NCBI GenBank assembly: GCA_947034895.1
Contig: OX344763.1
Coordinates: 32,177,025-32,241,024 of the forward strand
Reading direction: 5' to 3'
From: Rhytidiadelphus loreus
Lineage: Eukaryota; Streptophyta; Bryopsida; Hypnales; Hylocomiaceae
DNA: 64,000 nucleotides
Shown here in pieces: positions 37,430-49,579 of this stretch (position 1 is its first letter; each line of letters begins with the position of its first letter). A program made the position numbers and the translations under genes. The notes under the pieces were generated by a model. The model saw nothing but the letters and a program-made list of their open reading frames with translations. It did not search any database and had not been told where the DNA came from.

Positions 37430-37940
37430 ACATTACCGTACAAGGAAGATCAGTTGGAGGGGCAATTTCACATTTGGGGTAGGGAAGGACACGCCGGGCC
37501 CGTAAATCACAGTTACTAACGAGCGGGGGTTGTGGGCCTTTGGGGGGCAAATATTACGACAGGATAGTTACTTATTATTAGGGACTCTTAGGCGAGTTGG
37601 TGAAGGACAGATGGACGGGGGAACTTAAGACGACATGGGTACTGAACTGAAGTTAGCGACGGAGGCCAAGCGGGTCCCACTGGTGCAGGACAAGGGGGCC
37701 TGCAAGGAGTATACTGGGTGAAAGGGGATGAAAACGAAGGGCAGTAAAAACAAAAGCACTTGGGAAAGGGGAGAAGGGGATGTGTGGCATACTTCGCACA
37801 AGGGGATTATTTACGGGATTCGATTGTGTGTGTCCCAAAGTACCCCACCTATTCCCTATAGGGTAGACTACCCATTATTACTATGGATGCCCCAGCGGGG
37901 TCTCAAGTTACGGATTATAGCTACAATTGATTGTCTGTAA
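37430..37940. other. GC-rich island in AT-rich DNA, origin unknown
   Basis: About 500 bp are distinctly G-rich on the plus strand (runs such as GAGCGGGGGTTGTGGGCC, GACAAGGGGGCCTGC and GGGAAAGGGGAGAAGGGG) inside DNA that is otherwise AT-rich. No open frame carries a recognisable domain. It may be a fragment of a transposon or a captured sequence. Confidence 0.35.
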
Positions 37941-38371
37941 GGAATTGAAATGTATTTTGAAATTCATACAATTTTAGAAATTTAGAACCAATGTTTGGGA
38001 TTTTTTTTTAATTTTTTTGAGCTATTTTCCTTTTGATTCAAGATCATGTTGAACCAATTTTCCAAATTATACTGAGTGCGTTGTTTTCTCTATTTTTATA
38101 ATAGAGAAATAGAAATTTCATAGATTTGTTCATTGAATTTTGTCGATGTTTTTTAAATTGCAAATGGGGGATTAACCAAGTAGGGGGCTTGTTTTCACAT
38201 TAATTTTATCCTGAGGGCAATGGAAAAAATAAAATAAATGCCACCTCCTCCAAAAAGTTTGTTGTAATACTTTTGACAACAATTTAAATGAGGAGATAGA
38301 TAACTATTAGAAATATAAGTTGGAATTTTTTTAAATGAAATGTAGAAGAAAATGAAATGTATCTATTTGAC

Positions 38372-38588
38372 GTAACATTGCTAACCAATTTCCTGACCTC
38401 TCCCAGGTGGAGGTATCATTCCTCCCTATATGTGTGGGGGGAGATTTGAGTTACAGTTATCAAGTGGTGATTGGCTCTTACATGTATTGCTACAACAAAT
38501 TTGTTAGATGGCATTGGTGGCAAAGGTACTTTTTTCCTTGGGGGGGAGCAAAAGGGCCCCCCCGAGGTCTATTTAACAATGTTATGGA
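38372..38588 (+). mobile_element. MITE family D, copy D2
   Basis: The left end is TAACATTGCTAACCAA and the right end TTAACAATGTTATGG. Near the right end is GGGGGAGCAAAAGGGCCC, the counterpart of the GAGGGAGCAAAAAAGAACCC block in D1. It lies 1.3 kb from D1 in the same orientation. Confidence 0.55.
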
Positions 38589-38589
38589 A

Positions 38590-40033
38590 GCAAGTGTGAA
38601 TTAAGAGTGAAATTTGTTTCTTTGAATTTGTTACAATATTTTGTTGAATCATTGTATGTCACTTTAATAGTTTTATATCTCATTTCAATATTTGGTAATA
38701 TTTTATTATTATTATTTGTAATAAACAAGGTAATAAATAAAAAGACATTTTTTTTTCCTAAGTTGATCTATATTTGGTGTGGGATTTAAAAGACAAAAGT
38801 GTTTATTGAATTTGAAATCTCATAGAATTAACTACTAGAAGGCTTGAATTAATAAGTTTAAATAGATGAATAAGTAGATGAATAAATAGATGAATTTATA
38901 ATATAAAATGATAGTTTTGACAAAATGATTGTTGAAATAAAATTTTGTTTTTAAATGTTGTCATATGAATTACCCCTAATATTGTGCATACCAATATATA
39001 TTCTTGGAATGATTGGGATTCAAAAAGAAATTGATTAAAATAATTTGAACTAATTCTATTGTAGTTTCAAGGCCTTATCATAATACACGTTAAAAATCAT
39101 CAAAAGTGCATTCTTACCAATTTCAATTTAGGATTAAAAGTTGATTCAAAATTCAATTGTAATCTATGGTTAGAAGCAAACTAAGGACAAAAGAGAGGAT
39201 GACTAAGTTCAAAAAATTTAGGATAATTCTAATAATATATGTGGTGTACTTGACAAGTATCATAAAGATGATAAAAAATGATTGTTCAAAGGTGTTCAAA
39301 GAAATGTGGGTGTCCATACCAATTACCTCTTTTTACACCCCACGTCCTTTCTTGAATTTGTGCATATAATTGCCCATATCTTTGGACAAATATAATAACT
39401 ACTTCAATTTCTTTAAATTGGTTACAAAGAAAGGTTTCTTGCATTTTGAAAATTCAAATAATGTTATGGATGCATTAAAACTTAATTGGCCCGAAAACAT
39501 CACCCCAACTCACTCCCCTCTATTCATCACCCAAAATATGACTTTCTTGGAATATTTAGGCTCCAACAATTTCTCACTCACAAACATTATCATTGTGAGA
39601 TGTTTAATTTGTTAAACATTATAATTGTAAGATGTTTTGCATTATTAATTCTACTCTTTTTATCCCAATTCGGATGAAATTTTACCCTAATAAATTTGTA
39701 TAAAAATGGAATGAAAACTAACACAAACCTATCAAATATCATCACAACTAAGGAGATTATTTTTCTTCTCCTCAATCCACACAATTATTGTGTGCCGTGA
39801 TACAAGTCAAAAGATTGTGGCGTACATGAATTTCCAATATCTTCACTTTTTGGAGACCAATTTCAACACACAGTACAATTGGATCACGCCACTGAATCCT
39901 CCCTCGCAGTAACTTAATTGAACAGAACCACATGGCTTGAAATTACAAAGATTGGTCTAGTAATTGCTTGTGGAGTCGAACATCTTCGTGACAACATCAC
40001 AAGCCCTTCCATCATGTCCATCCATGACCAATA
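38590..40033. other. AT-rich intergenic DNA, nothing recognised
   Basis: Short frames only. A near-exact local duplication (ATTATCATTGTGAGATGTTT at 39585, with ATTATAATTGTAAGATGTTT at 39618) is visible but small. Confidence 0.45.
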
Positions 40034-40372
40034 AGGTAGAAGGTCCATAAATCACCCATTTAAGAGCTGAAACTGAATTTTGAGGAGATGAAATTTCTTG
40101 AAATTGATTTTTCAGTAAATTTTTGTTGAAAGACAAGTGGAATTGGCATCTAACCCAAGTTGTTTCATATTTTTTAGAGCTTTGTGGAATTAGTTATGAA
40201 AATTTGAAGTTGATATGGCATACTTAGGGTTCTACAATCGCCCACCTCCTAAAATCTACATTGTTTATACATTATTGAAGGCTATGAAAAAGGCAACACA
40301 TACAAATAGTGTACAGTACATTTGAAGAGGTGGTCAATTTTAGAGTGTGTGCACTTTTAGAACCTCCTACCT
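40034..40372 (+). mobile_element. MITE family A, long subtype, copy A5
   Basis: The left end is AGGTAGAAGGTCCATAAATC and the right end TTTTAGAACCTCCTACCT, with TA at 40032-40033 and 40373-40374. The core ATTGGCATCTAACCCAAGTT links it to A1-A4, but the ends and the extra segment (CAATCGCCCACCTCCTAAAA against an inverted partner downstream) define a 339-bp subtype shared with A6. Confidence 0.8.
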
Positions 40373-40666
40373 TACAACTTAGCAACACTGACTAGCTAAT
40401 GGGCGCATCCAATGTTCAGTGGGAATTGAACCGATGGTTAATTCATTGTTAGTTGATAGAATTGGGGGGGAAAAAACAATTGTAAATTGAAAACATTGAA
40501 AAAACAATGGTGAAAAAATCTATAAAATTTGTAAGTATTAAAAATAAAAAAAATAAAAAAAATCAGTCACTGTATTTGAAAAAAACAATTCAATATGGGA
40601 ATTAAAGAAAAATAGCTGATAAAACTCAAAAAAAAAATCCCCCATTGTTAGATGTGTTTGAATGTA

Positions 40667-41009
40667 AGATAACATGTCCATAAATCGACCATTTAAGAGC
40701 TGGAACTGATTTTGGGGGAGGTGAAACTTCCTGAAATTGATTTTTTTCAGTAAATTATCCTTGAAAGACATCCAAGTGGAATTGACATCTAACCCAAGTT
40801 GTTTCATATGTTTTGGAGCTTAGTTTCTGAAATTAGTTATGAATTTTTGAAGTTTGAATGTAGAGTGGGCTCTAAAATCACTCACCTCCTGAAATGTAAA
40901 GTATTTGTACATTGTTGATACAATGAAAAAGCAACACATGTGTACAAATAGCGTAGATTTCAGGAGGTGGGTGATTTTAGAGCCTAAGTGCTTTATGAAC
41001 CTATTACCT
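40667..41009 (+). mobile_element. MITE family A, long subtype, copy A6
   Basis: The element is 343 bp, bounded by AGATAACATGTCCATAAATC and GAACCTATTACCT, with TA at 40665-40666 and 41010-41011. It contains an internal inverted pair, AAAATCACTCACCTCCTGAA with TTCAGGAGGTGGGTGATTTT. It lies about 300 bp from A5 in the same orientation. Confidence 0.8.
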
Positions 41010-44000
41010 TAACCCTTCAACATTGGGTCAGTCACCGTGAAAATCACCTGTTTTGTCACCGTGTTAACTGTTGGCTTAAAAAAAATGAAAAAATACTTAT
41101 TGGAAGACAAAGTACTACAGAAGATGTTTCCTTTTCACACAAAATTTGGAGGATGAATAGTTGCACTTTTGTCCCTTATGGAGAGATTCTTTGTCATTCA
41201 TTGGCCGAAAAACATCCTCTACGTCGTTTATGGGTTGAACATCAATGCATGGGGCTGATGTAAACCACATTCAAGTGGTCACTCAAGAAAGAACTCGTTC
41301 AAGAGGAAGAAGAGGAAGGAAGTCGAAGAAGAAATAATGAAGATGGAAAGCGAGTCACGTTTTTTTCCCCCGTTTTGTGGCAAGTCAAGATTGAAGTCTC
41401 CCCTTCATTGTGACCATCAAATGCTGCTCCGTTACTCAATGGAAGACCTTGAGTTCTCATCAGATGAGACAGACGGACTCTTCCATTGAATGCACATCCT
41501 GTGTGAGGGTCTATGCACTAGCCTGCTTCTCTAGAGAGCTAGAAAAATAATAAGCGTGCACAGTCTGGACTCTCGACGCCTGTACATCCAGCACTGGGAC
41601 GATGGCGATGTTGTCTTCAGTTGATGGGACGGGTTGTAGGCTCACATGAATGGGAGTTGGGGCTTCACTAACTAAAGGTAATAAGCATACCCGACCATTA
41701 TTGATAATTGTCCTTTTTCTTCTCACTTTCAATTGCGTCTTGTATTTGCCAATTTATCCAACATTTCTGACCCACAATTGTTGTGTATCAATGGTGTACG
41801 GTAGGAATACCATACTAAAATGGCACCCCCTTTCCTCTTTCTAATGGTACAACATGGTGTTCTAAAATCGACAATTGTTAGTTCTATTGTTGATTGAAAA
41901 AGATTTGATTGGCTTCAAATTTGATTGGCTCATACATAATTAGGAACAACTGAAGTTTCAAAGGACTTAGTAGCCATTTTAGGTGAAGCTATGAGACAAG
42001 AATGGGGTCTAGATGAAGAATCCACCTTTATTTTGAATAAAATATCCATTCTTGAAGATTTTCTTTTTCTCATTCTTACTGACTCATCCTTATTTTTTGC
42101 ACACATTGAGCTCGATTTCTCAATGAATTTCTTGTATCCTACAAGTTGAAATGTTTATTTTAATTGTTTATGATATTCCTAGTACCTTATTTGAGTGGTA
42201 GTTACTAAACATGCCAAAGTGACAACTCAATCAACAAACTTGAAGCCAAGAACCCTTGTCTAATTCTTTTATTTTAATTTCTAAAATTGTTGAGGATTTC
42301 AAATACTACTAGAAACTTAGGTTGTCACCAAAAGATTTGGGATAAGTAGCAAATGTATCAACGATAGGATCTACGTCTATACTTGTATATATACATGTCT
42401 GTATTTGTATCTATGTGTATCCACATAGATACATGGGTACATATTTGTATCTATATTTGTACCAATATAGAATAAACTTGCGTAGATAGATCCCTCATTT
42501 TCATTTTATTTCTCTCCCAACCAGCCCCAAACTTCTTAGTAGCTTCTAGCTCATGATTTTTAGGGGACAATGAGGGAACATGATTGGAAAAGGACGACAA
42601 TAGGTATACACACCTTATTAGATGAAATGAGATTTTGTTATTAATCCTTTATTTTAATTCCTAAAGGCCCAAGGCTATTTATGAACCTTTAGAAATATGT
42701 TCTATACAATAGAAATAGTCATAGTTAAAATTGTAATCGTAGGATTTAACCTTTTAAGGATCATACAACTAGTAAGTATCCAATTGCAAGATGAACACTT
42801 GGGAGAATATATATATTGAGATTGGTGATGAATTTGGTTTAGAACCTTGAAGAACATTTTTGTATGGAAATTACGCATCCCATAGGACAAGTTCAACATG
42901 ATTCTATATGTAGCCTACTAGAGTTAGGGAACTTATACAGTTGCACCCAAGGAATACATATGGTAAAAGATATAGTGCCTAGATGAAGAGAGTGCCATTG
43001 AAACTTTGTATCTTAAGTCTTTGCAATCTCTAGAGAACACCATCCCAATTGATCACCTAGAAAGATATTAGATGATAACATAAAGAAATGCAAAGTATGT
43101 AAAGAACAACATCCTAATGTATATAAGGCTCTAAAAATGTATAATTGATCATTTATGTAAATGCATATAGGCTTTTAATTGTTTTTGTTGTGATGTTGTA
43201 TACTCTTGTACTATGGAGATGCCGAGCAACCACACCAATACTCAAATTTGTTGTGGTTTAACTAATATTCTTTATAATTACATAGCATCAAAACTTGTCA
43301 TGATTTCACCACTTTGAGAGGGCTTTGAGCTTCAATTTTTGGCCAATGCTTTTGACTCCACACCCAATGAAAGTCCCTTCCAATCCTCTTTCCACACCCT
43401 TGCAACCTCAAATGAGACATGCTCAAGAGTCTCCATAGTGGTCAATAATATGGAAGTATTGTGAAAATGGAAATTATAATCTTACATATTCATATGCAAA
43501 TTTGTATTCAAATCTTTGAATCTTCACAATGAATCCTCTTCATGTTTATTTCAAAGGCAAATGATCATGATTTCTATCCATTTGTGTAGTCAAATTTCCA
43601 AATACAATTCTATTTCACTTTCCAAAAGCCAACAATTTTTGTGACCCCAATTTCTATCAATTTTTGTGAATCACGACAATATTTAACTACTTTTGATGGC
43701 TAATGAAAAAATTATTATGGATCATGTAGAAGAAGAAAACACAACAACATTGTACATGGATGGAAAGATTATGAATTTTTATTGTGAGAAGGTTAGAAAT
43801 TTAGAAGTTGTTCAAAATTCTTCAATCCTTTATGTCAAATCCATTTACATTGTCATATTAAAATTTAAATATGGTTCAAGGAAATGATGTGTACAATTGT
43901 AAACAATTTAATCTAACATTTCACAATCTACTCTACAACATATTCTCAACTTTCCTTTCACCTATATAAAAAGAATGAATAATCTAAATCTTTCTTCATA

Positions 44001-44424
44001 CACCTATAAAATCATATCCAATTTGTTTTTTGAAAAGAAACAAAAAAATATAGTTGCCTACACTGCCAAAAATTTCTTATAACTTTTGCATACTTATTGG
44101 AATGACATAGAACAAATCTTGACATGAAATAAATAGTACTATACTTAGGAACTACACTAAAAAAATTATAAATACTTCATATGAAATCCAAAGTCACTAA
44201 AACAATAAAACCTACCTCCAAATGAAAAAACTTGTTTTAATCAATGAAAGGATTTAAAGGTCGACCCATGCTTTACCAATTTCATCCCAACAATTAAACT
44301 TTGAAAAATCACAGAAAATTCATTTCTCGTTGCAATGTCTTGATTATACTTGCAAATGACTTTTCTCAAAGTTCTCAATCTTTGGAAAGTACATGAATTG
44401 ACAAATAGCTTCTCCAAGATGTCC
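41010..44424. other. Repeat-rich intergenic DNA with gene-like scraps
   Basis: The stretch 41090-41265 (frame containing KIWRMNSCTFVPYGEILCHS) and the stretch 49330-49440 (KILRMNICTSVLHRMILCHP) are related copies of an unknown repeat. A 73-codon minus-strand frame at 41511-41732 has coding-like composition but no known domain. A cluster of short ATG/TA-rich palindromes lies at 42380-42475. No intact gene was recognised. Confidence 0.4.
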
Positions 44425-44499
44425 TTACACTAAATAGTAAAATTAGGTTGCCCCACACTAATCTCTCGACATTTAACACTATATAAGTATTTATTGTTA

Positions 44500-45230
44500 T
44501 TGTACAAGAATGGACTCCTTTTGAATTAGGGATTGTTGTAATTGGGACTCATGAACCTCTATGTATACAAATGGAAATATTTGTTGACTTTGATGGCTTG
44601 CAAGATAACTTTCTTGGGGTAAGGCAATTTAATTATTCACGCAACCTAATTTTACTATTTAGTGCAAATAGCAAATCTGCTTGATAATGGGCATGTTTAG
44701 CATATGTAAATTTTGAACTCACCTACAAGAATATATTTGACATTATATAAAAATATTGTTTTTGTACAAGAATGCACTACTTTTGAATTGGGACTCATGA
44801 ACCTCTAAGGTACGTACACCCAAATGTACCACTGACCTTAAACCGCCATCTTCACTATGTGTACATTTCCAAAATCAGTTTTGTTACCTATGTGGAAGAA
44901 ACACTTTTAGAATCAAACTTTGTTCCTCGATAACTTTTGCATACAATATCCAAATGCCAGGTTCTCTGGTGCCTTGGAACCTCCTTTCACTTGCCAACAA
45001 GAACATGTGAAAATCTGTCTAGTCTAATAATCGTAGATAGGCCCAGTAGCAAAAAGTGGCGGTTTAGGGTGTACCCACCTTATGTGTACAAATGGAAACA
45101 TCTGTTGACTTTGATGTCTTGTAAAGTAACTTTCTTGGGATAAGACATCCTAATTATTCACACAACCTAACTTCACTATTTAGTGTAGATAACAAATCTG
45201 AACTCACCTACAATTATTTAGCAAATGCAA
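44500..45230 (+). repeat. Direct duplication of about 240 bp, second copy split by a MITE
   Basis: The first copy runs about 44500-44690. Its second copy starts at about 44767 (GTACAAGAATGCACTACTTT), is interrupted at 44806 and resumes at 45081 (TATGTGTACAAATGGAAACA). Both copies share GGGACTCATGAACCTCTA and, after the break point, TACAAATGGAAA, then GTTGACTTTGATG and AACTTTCTTGGG. The unsplit copy shows what the site looked like before insertion. Confidence 0.8.
44808..45080 (-). mobile_element. MITE family B, copy B3, with a resolved TA target duplication
   Basis: The ends are AGGTACGTACACCC and GGGTGTACCCACCT, flanked by TA at 44806-44807 and 45081-45082. The orientation is opposite to B1 and B2: AGTAGCAAAAAGTGGCGGTT near its right end is the inverse of the B2 left end. 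Comparison with the unsplit copy (ACCTCTATGTATACAAATGG, 44555-44574) shows that exactly the element plus one TA was gained. Confidence 0.9.
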
Positions 45231-45239
45231 GAATAAAGC

Positions 45240-45620
45240 TGAAAATAAAATAAAACCCTGCCGTGGCATGGCGGCGGCCCGGGAGCCATCACGGTACAAC
45301 AAGCATGACAAGTAATTATTTTGGCGATTATTTTGGCATTGAAGCTAAAAGAGGCCATAAGAGGACAAGTGAGACGCATCATAATCAGGGTGGCTGTCTG
45401 CAAGGTTAGGAGGGCGGGAGTCAAGAACAAAAGGATCAACCGGGGACACAATGGACGGGACACGGCACAACGATGGTTTGTTACTCCGGGATAGAGACCC
45501 CAAACAAGTCGGGCTCAACATCATACGGTACTGCAGTCGTCTCCTGTATCTCAAACTCTTGATCTGTCCCATTAGCAAGATCATTTGTAAACTTAGTTTG
45601 GTACAGTACACTCTTCACTC
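45240..45620 (-). other. GC-richer gene-like fragment
   Basis: The minus strand has two overlapping partial frames of coding-like composition. One reads FTNDLANGTDQEF and later EPDLFGVSIPE before a stop. The other reads VSPVDPFVLDSRPPNLADSH (within 45345-45611). Neither is recognised, and switching frames would be needed to join them. It is probably a captured or decayed exon inside repeat DNA. Confidence 0.3.
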
Positions 45621-45733
45621 ACTGTTTCCTTACTGTTGTCATGATATTCTTCTGATTTCAAGTAACTCTAATCATTGGAACTTACTTGCTTCGTAAGTGG
45701 GGGAACGTTTTGTTTTTTACTTCTAATTTATTA

Positions 45734-46058
45734 GTTACTTACACTGAATAGTGAAATTAGGTTGCCCCTCGCTAATTTTCTCGACATTCTACACTACATA
45801 AACATGTACTATTACTTACTTACATTGAATACTGAAATTAGGTTGTCCCACACTAATTTTCTCGACATTCTACACTACATAAACATGTACTATTACTTAC
45901 TTACATTGAATACTGAAATTAGGTTGTCCCACACTAATTTTCTCGACATTCTACACTACATAAATATGCATTATTACTTACTTACATTGAATATTGAAAT
46001 TAAGTTGTCTTTCACTAATTTTTTGACATTTGACATTATATAAATGTGTTCTATTATT
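45734..46058 (+). repeat. Four tandem 81-bp units
   Basis: The ATTAGGTTG motif recurs at 45757, 45837, 45918 and 45999 (ATTAAGTTG in the last), spacing 80, 81 and 81 bp. Units 2 and 3 are nearly identical. Because 81 is a multiple of three, a 93-codon frame (45762-46043) with a 27-residue periodicity runs through it; this is a consequence of the array, not evidence of a protein. Single related units lie at 44425-44510 and, inverted, at 44640-44670. Confidence 0.9.
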
Positions 46059-47062
46059 GTAGGAGGATGCAATAATGTAGGAGGAACCATGTGTTGCATG
46101 GGTTGGTGCACTAGTTCATGGCCCAAGTTTAGAGAGTTGCATGTGCCACCATGTGGACAAGTAGTGAAATTCTCTTGGAGTAAGGCAACCTAGTTGTTAA
46201 GGCAACCTAATTTCACTATTTTGTGTAGAGCATATGCAATGCATACTTGGCATACAAGCCCTATAATGGTAAATGGTGGGTCATTCTACGAGGCCTGCAT
46301 GGTGTTGGTTTTTTTTTGGACAAATTGACCCAATACAAAGCCGGCAATCCAAATGTCAAATGGACTTTTTTGTATCATAAAAAGAAAGAAAGAAAAGGGT
46401 CTATGTTAAAATAAGACTTTCCATAGAAACAAGGGAAGGTTGAATTGATTAGCACATATACCAATGTTTGAAAAGCGTTGACAAAATAATGATTATTCCT
46501 ACAATGGGCCAACTTGGGGGCCCCTCGCATTTTGCAAATTAGCTTTTTCCAAGTGGTCGCATATTGAGATTGTGGAATTGGAGGGGCCAATAATGGTTGA
46601 TTGGAGCACAAATTCAATTAGAAATAAGTTTGCACTTGGTACAATGCCAATACTATCTCTGCTACTAAAAGCATTGTAGATGCTCTTACTTTGGGATGTT
46701 TCTAGAAGTGTGGATACCACCGTAGTTGTAGGTGAGGCTTAGTAGAAAATAAATCTGAATATAGATGTCAAATTGTTGGGGTGGGATTTATTTTAAGTGT
46801 ATGAAAAAAGGAGTCTTTTAAGAAAATTATTTTCTCAGCATATGTCAAACCTTATTTTTTGGAAAGAAATTAAATATTTTGTAGAAAAGTGATGATCCTA
46901 TTTGTGCTAGTATGCACTAGTGTTGTAGGTTTGAAATTTTGAAATGTACATTGCTACTGTATAGTGGAACAAATAAGTTCAATAAAATTGTGCTACAAAT
47001 TGGATGGTGTAACCTTATAGTGAGATTGGCTAGTAATAATATTGTTTTGAGGTTGAAATGAT

Positions 47063-47279
47063 CACTATAAGAAACCCATGTTTTAGGTGATATTTTGTAA
47101 TTTAAAAAAAAACATTTTAGGTGATGTCCAATGCAACAAACCCATGTTTTTATGTCAACAATATGTTCAACATAACATCAATGTTGACCTAAAAACATGG
47201 TTTTGTTGTAATGGACATCATCTAAAATTTGCTTAAGAAAATTATAAAATGTCACCTAAAACGGGGGTTTCTTCTAGTG
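47063..47279. mobile_element. CACTA-type miniature transposon
   Basis: The termini CACTATAAGAAACCC and, inverted on the right, CACTAGAAGAAACCC match the CACTA (EnSpm/CMC) signature. Terminal similarity continues for about 39 bp (GTTTTAGGTGAxATTTT on both sides). The 3-bp direct repeat GAT flanks it at 47060-47062 and 47280-47282, as expected for CACTA elements. At 217 bp it has no coding capacity. An inner inverted pair (ACATGGTTTTGTTG with CAACAAACCCATGT) makes the whole a near hairpin. Confidence 0.9.
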
Positions 47280-47282
47280 GAT

Positions 47283-49425
47283 ATTAAACATAATTACAAT
47301 AGGTAGAAGAAAAAATATCCAAATAGATGAAAAGTTGATTATAAAATATTATTTGAAGGCACTCATTGCCTTAGTAGGTCAAATGAACTAAAACTCAGCT
47401 TGTACCCCAAAACTTGTATAAATGAATTTAGATAATAAATTGATACTCAATATAGAATGACCAAATATTTAACTTTAGAACAATGAAATTGTAGCACAAA
47501 TTTGAAAAAAATTAACCAATTTAACCTTTGAATTGTTAAAATTTAAATTATATACAATATATGCACTTGTCGTTGTTGAACTTCATCTGAGTTTAGCCAC
47601 GATTTGCATATTTGTGGCCAAATATTCAAGAGCTCATTTACTATTGATAGTTGTAATTGTCCATTATTTGAGCCATTTTGCCCTTGGATGCATTCAAAAA
47701 TAAATAAAAAATGCAAGGATTGACAATTCTTTGCATTTTGCATCTATTGTTTAACCCTAGAAAGACTTGAAAGCCATTTGCGTCCGTATAGAATATTATG
47801 AATATGGTGGTATTTGACCACAAGAACATTGACCGAATATTGATGGGTACAATGTAATTAATAATCATGGTAGTATGTAAATAACAATGTATCACAATTC
47901 ATATAATAAACCACAATTGCAAAGTTATAAGGCTAAATACAAGCCTTATAGAGGGACCCCAAGGACGTTTCCAGGGTTAAAGAGTCAGAGAGATATATGA
48001 TATCTTCCTTTGAAGATACATTGTAGTGTGTAATTTCAAGCAACAATGTAATCACATTGTGGTGAATTTATTTTAGCAAAGACAACTTATATGGAGATTA
48101 TGGACCACCCAAAACATCATGCAACTAATTTTGAAGGCTTGAATCCCAAATTGTATGTAAAGGTCAGTTTTGACAGATGTGGGTGCCAAAATACTTTACT
48201 TTCATCAACATAAGGTTTCGGCAACTTGAAAGTTCATTTTTTTAGGGTTTCGGCTCTTCTAATTCAACATTTCCTTGTTTTGGATTGGACCACAACTTTT
48301 CTTATTCCTCGTTTCCACATCTTTTCTTGTCTTGATTTGGTTATCAAATGTGATGATGAAATGCATGTCCGTGTACCATGATGCTCTAATAGGAATGTAA
48401 TGTGAATTTTCTTCGGTACACAATATTGAAATTAATCAATATTGTACTCTAAAATCTCTAATTATTGCTTATTGCTTGAACTGTTTGATCACCAAATTGA
48501 TGATAATGATTGTTTTAGAGTTCTAGAATAGAAAATGTTATTTTTGTAGTTTCTTACAAAGTTTTGAAATATTCAATAAATTAATCAATGTGAATGAAAT
48601 TTTTAGGGAACATATCAGACATTTTGCTTGAAATTCAAACATTTAAAAAAACAATAGTTGATTGTTTGGTGGATAACAAAGAATTCTTATATGTAAGATA
48701 GAAGTGCAAATGTCTCGGCAAATGTTCATTCTTGGTATTTTGTATAAAAAGGGGAGGTCTTGCACACTAGTTTGACCTCTTATGAATACTATTTGTTTTT
48801 TTAAGCAAATGGTTTACATGGTACCTAAAAGGATGATTTCCATGGTGACCAATCCGACGTTTGAGGGTTGAACAAGATCAAACATTTAAATTTGACCTAA
48901 ACAATTAGTTGCATCAAAATAACAAATATGTATCTCCCTTTCGCCACATCATATGTTCCAATGGTTGCACCCAATCCACATACACTATGTGGCATACATT
49001 TCCAATTTCCATTAGTTAGAGAGAGAACATTAGTAACCAACAATGGGGGTTCCATTTAATTTGCTTCCCCAAAAAGCAAGCGTCCCAAGCATTGCAACTT
49101 CCCACTCAGTCAATGACTCTTGACAATGTCTTAGTCATCTAATGGCATGGCATTAATAACTTCCCAACCATCCATTGATTCTATGAGATTAACCCTAAAC
49201 CTCCAAAGAACGAGTTGGTCATTGCAGAAATCATCCTGTTGGGTACTATGTGAATCATTTGCTTAAAAAAATCCTAGTAAGAGTACTCATTGGTACTAGG
49301 AGGTCAAACTATTATGCAAGACCCTCTACTTTTCAGATAAAATTCTAAGGATGAACATATGCACGTCTGTTTTACATAGAATGATTCTTTGTCACCCATT
49401 GGACACTCCATGTCGGTTGCGTCCT
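47283..49425. other. AT-rich intergenic DNA, nothing recognised
   Basis: Short frames without domains. The segment 49330-49425 carries the repeat scrap also found at 41090-41265. Confidence 0.45.
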
Positions 49426-49535
49426 TTTAATAGGATTAAACTAAATTCACAACCAAGTAGGGATGGGAAAGAGGGATTATCCCGATCTCCGAGGCGGAAT
49501 GGGTTTAGGTTGGTTAACAATGTTATGGAGACAAG
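49425..49535 (-). repeat. Partial, inverted relative of MITE D1
   Basis: On the minus strand this reads CATAACATTGTTAACCAACC, then TAAACCCATTC and GGGATAATCCCTC, as in 37031-37120. Only this end was recognised. Confidence 0.55.
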
Positions 49536-49579
49536 GAGATCGAATCTGACACCCATGTAGGCCAGGTACTTATTGGGTA

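Noticed and set aside
44808..45080. Harbinger (3-bp TWA) origin for MITE family B
   Set aside because: The empty-site comparison shows a gain of only TA, not three bases.
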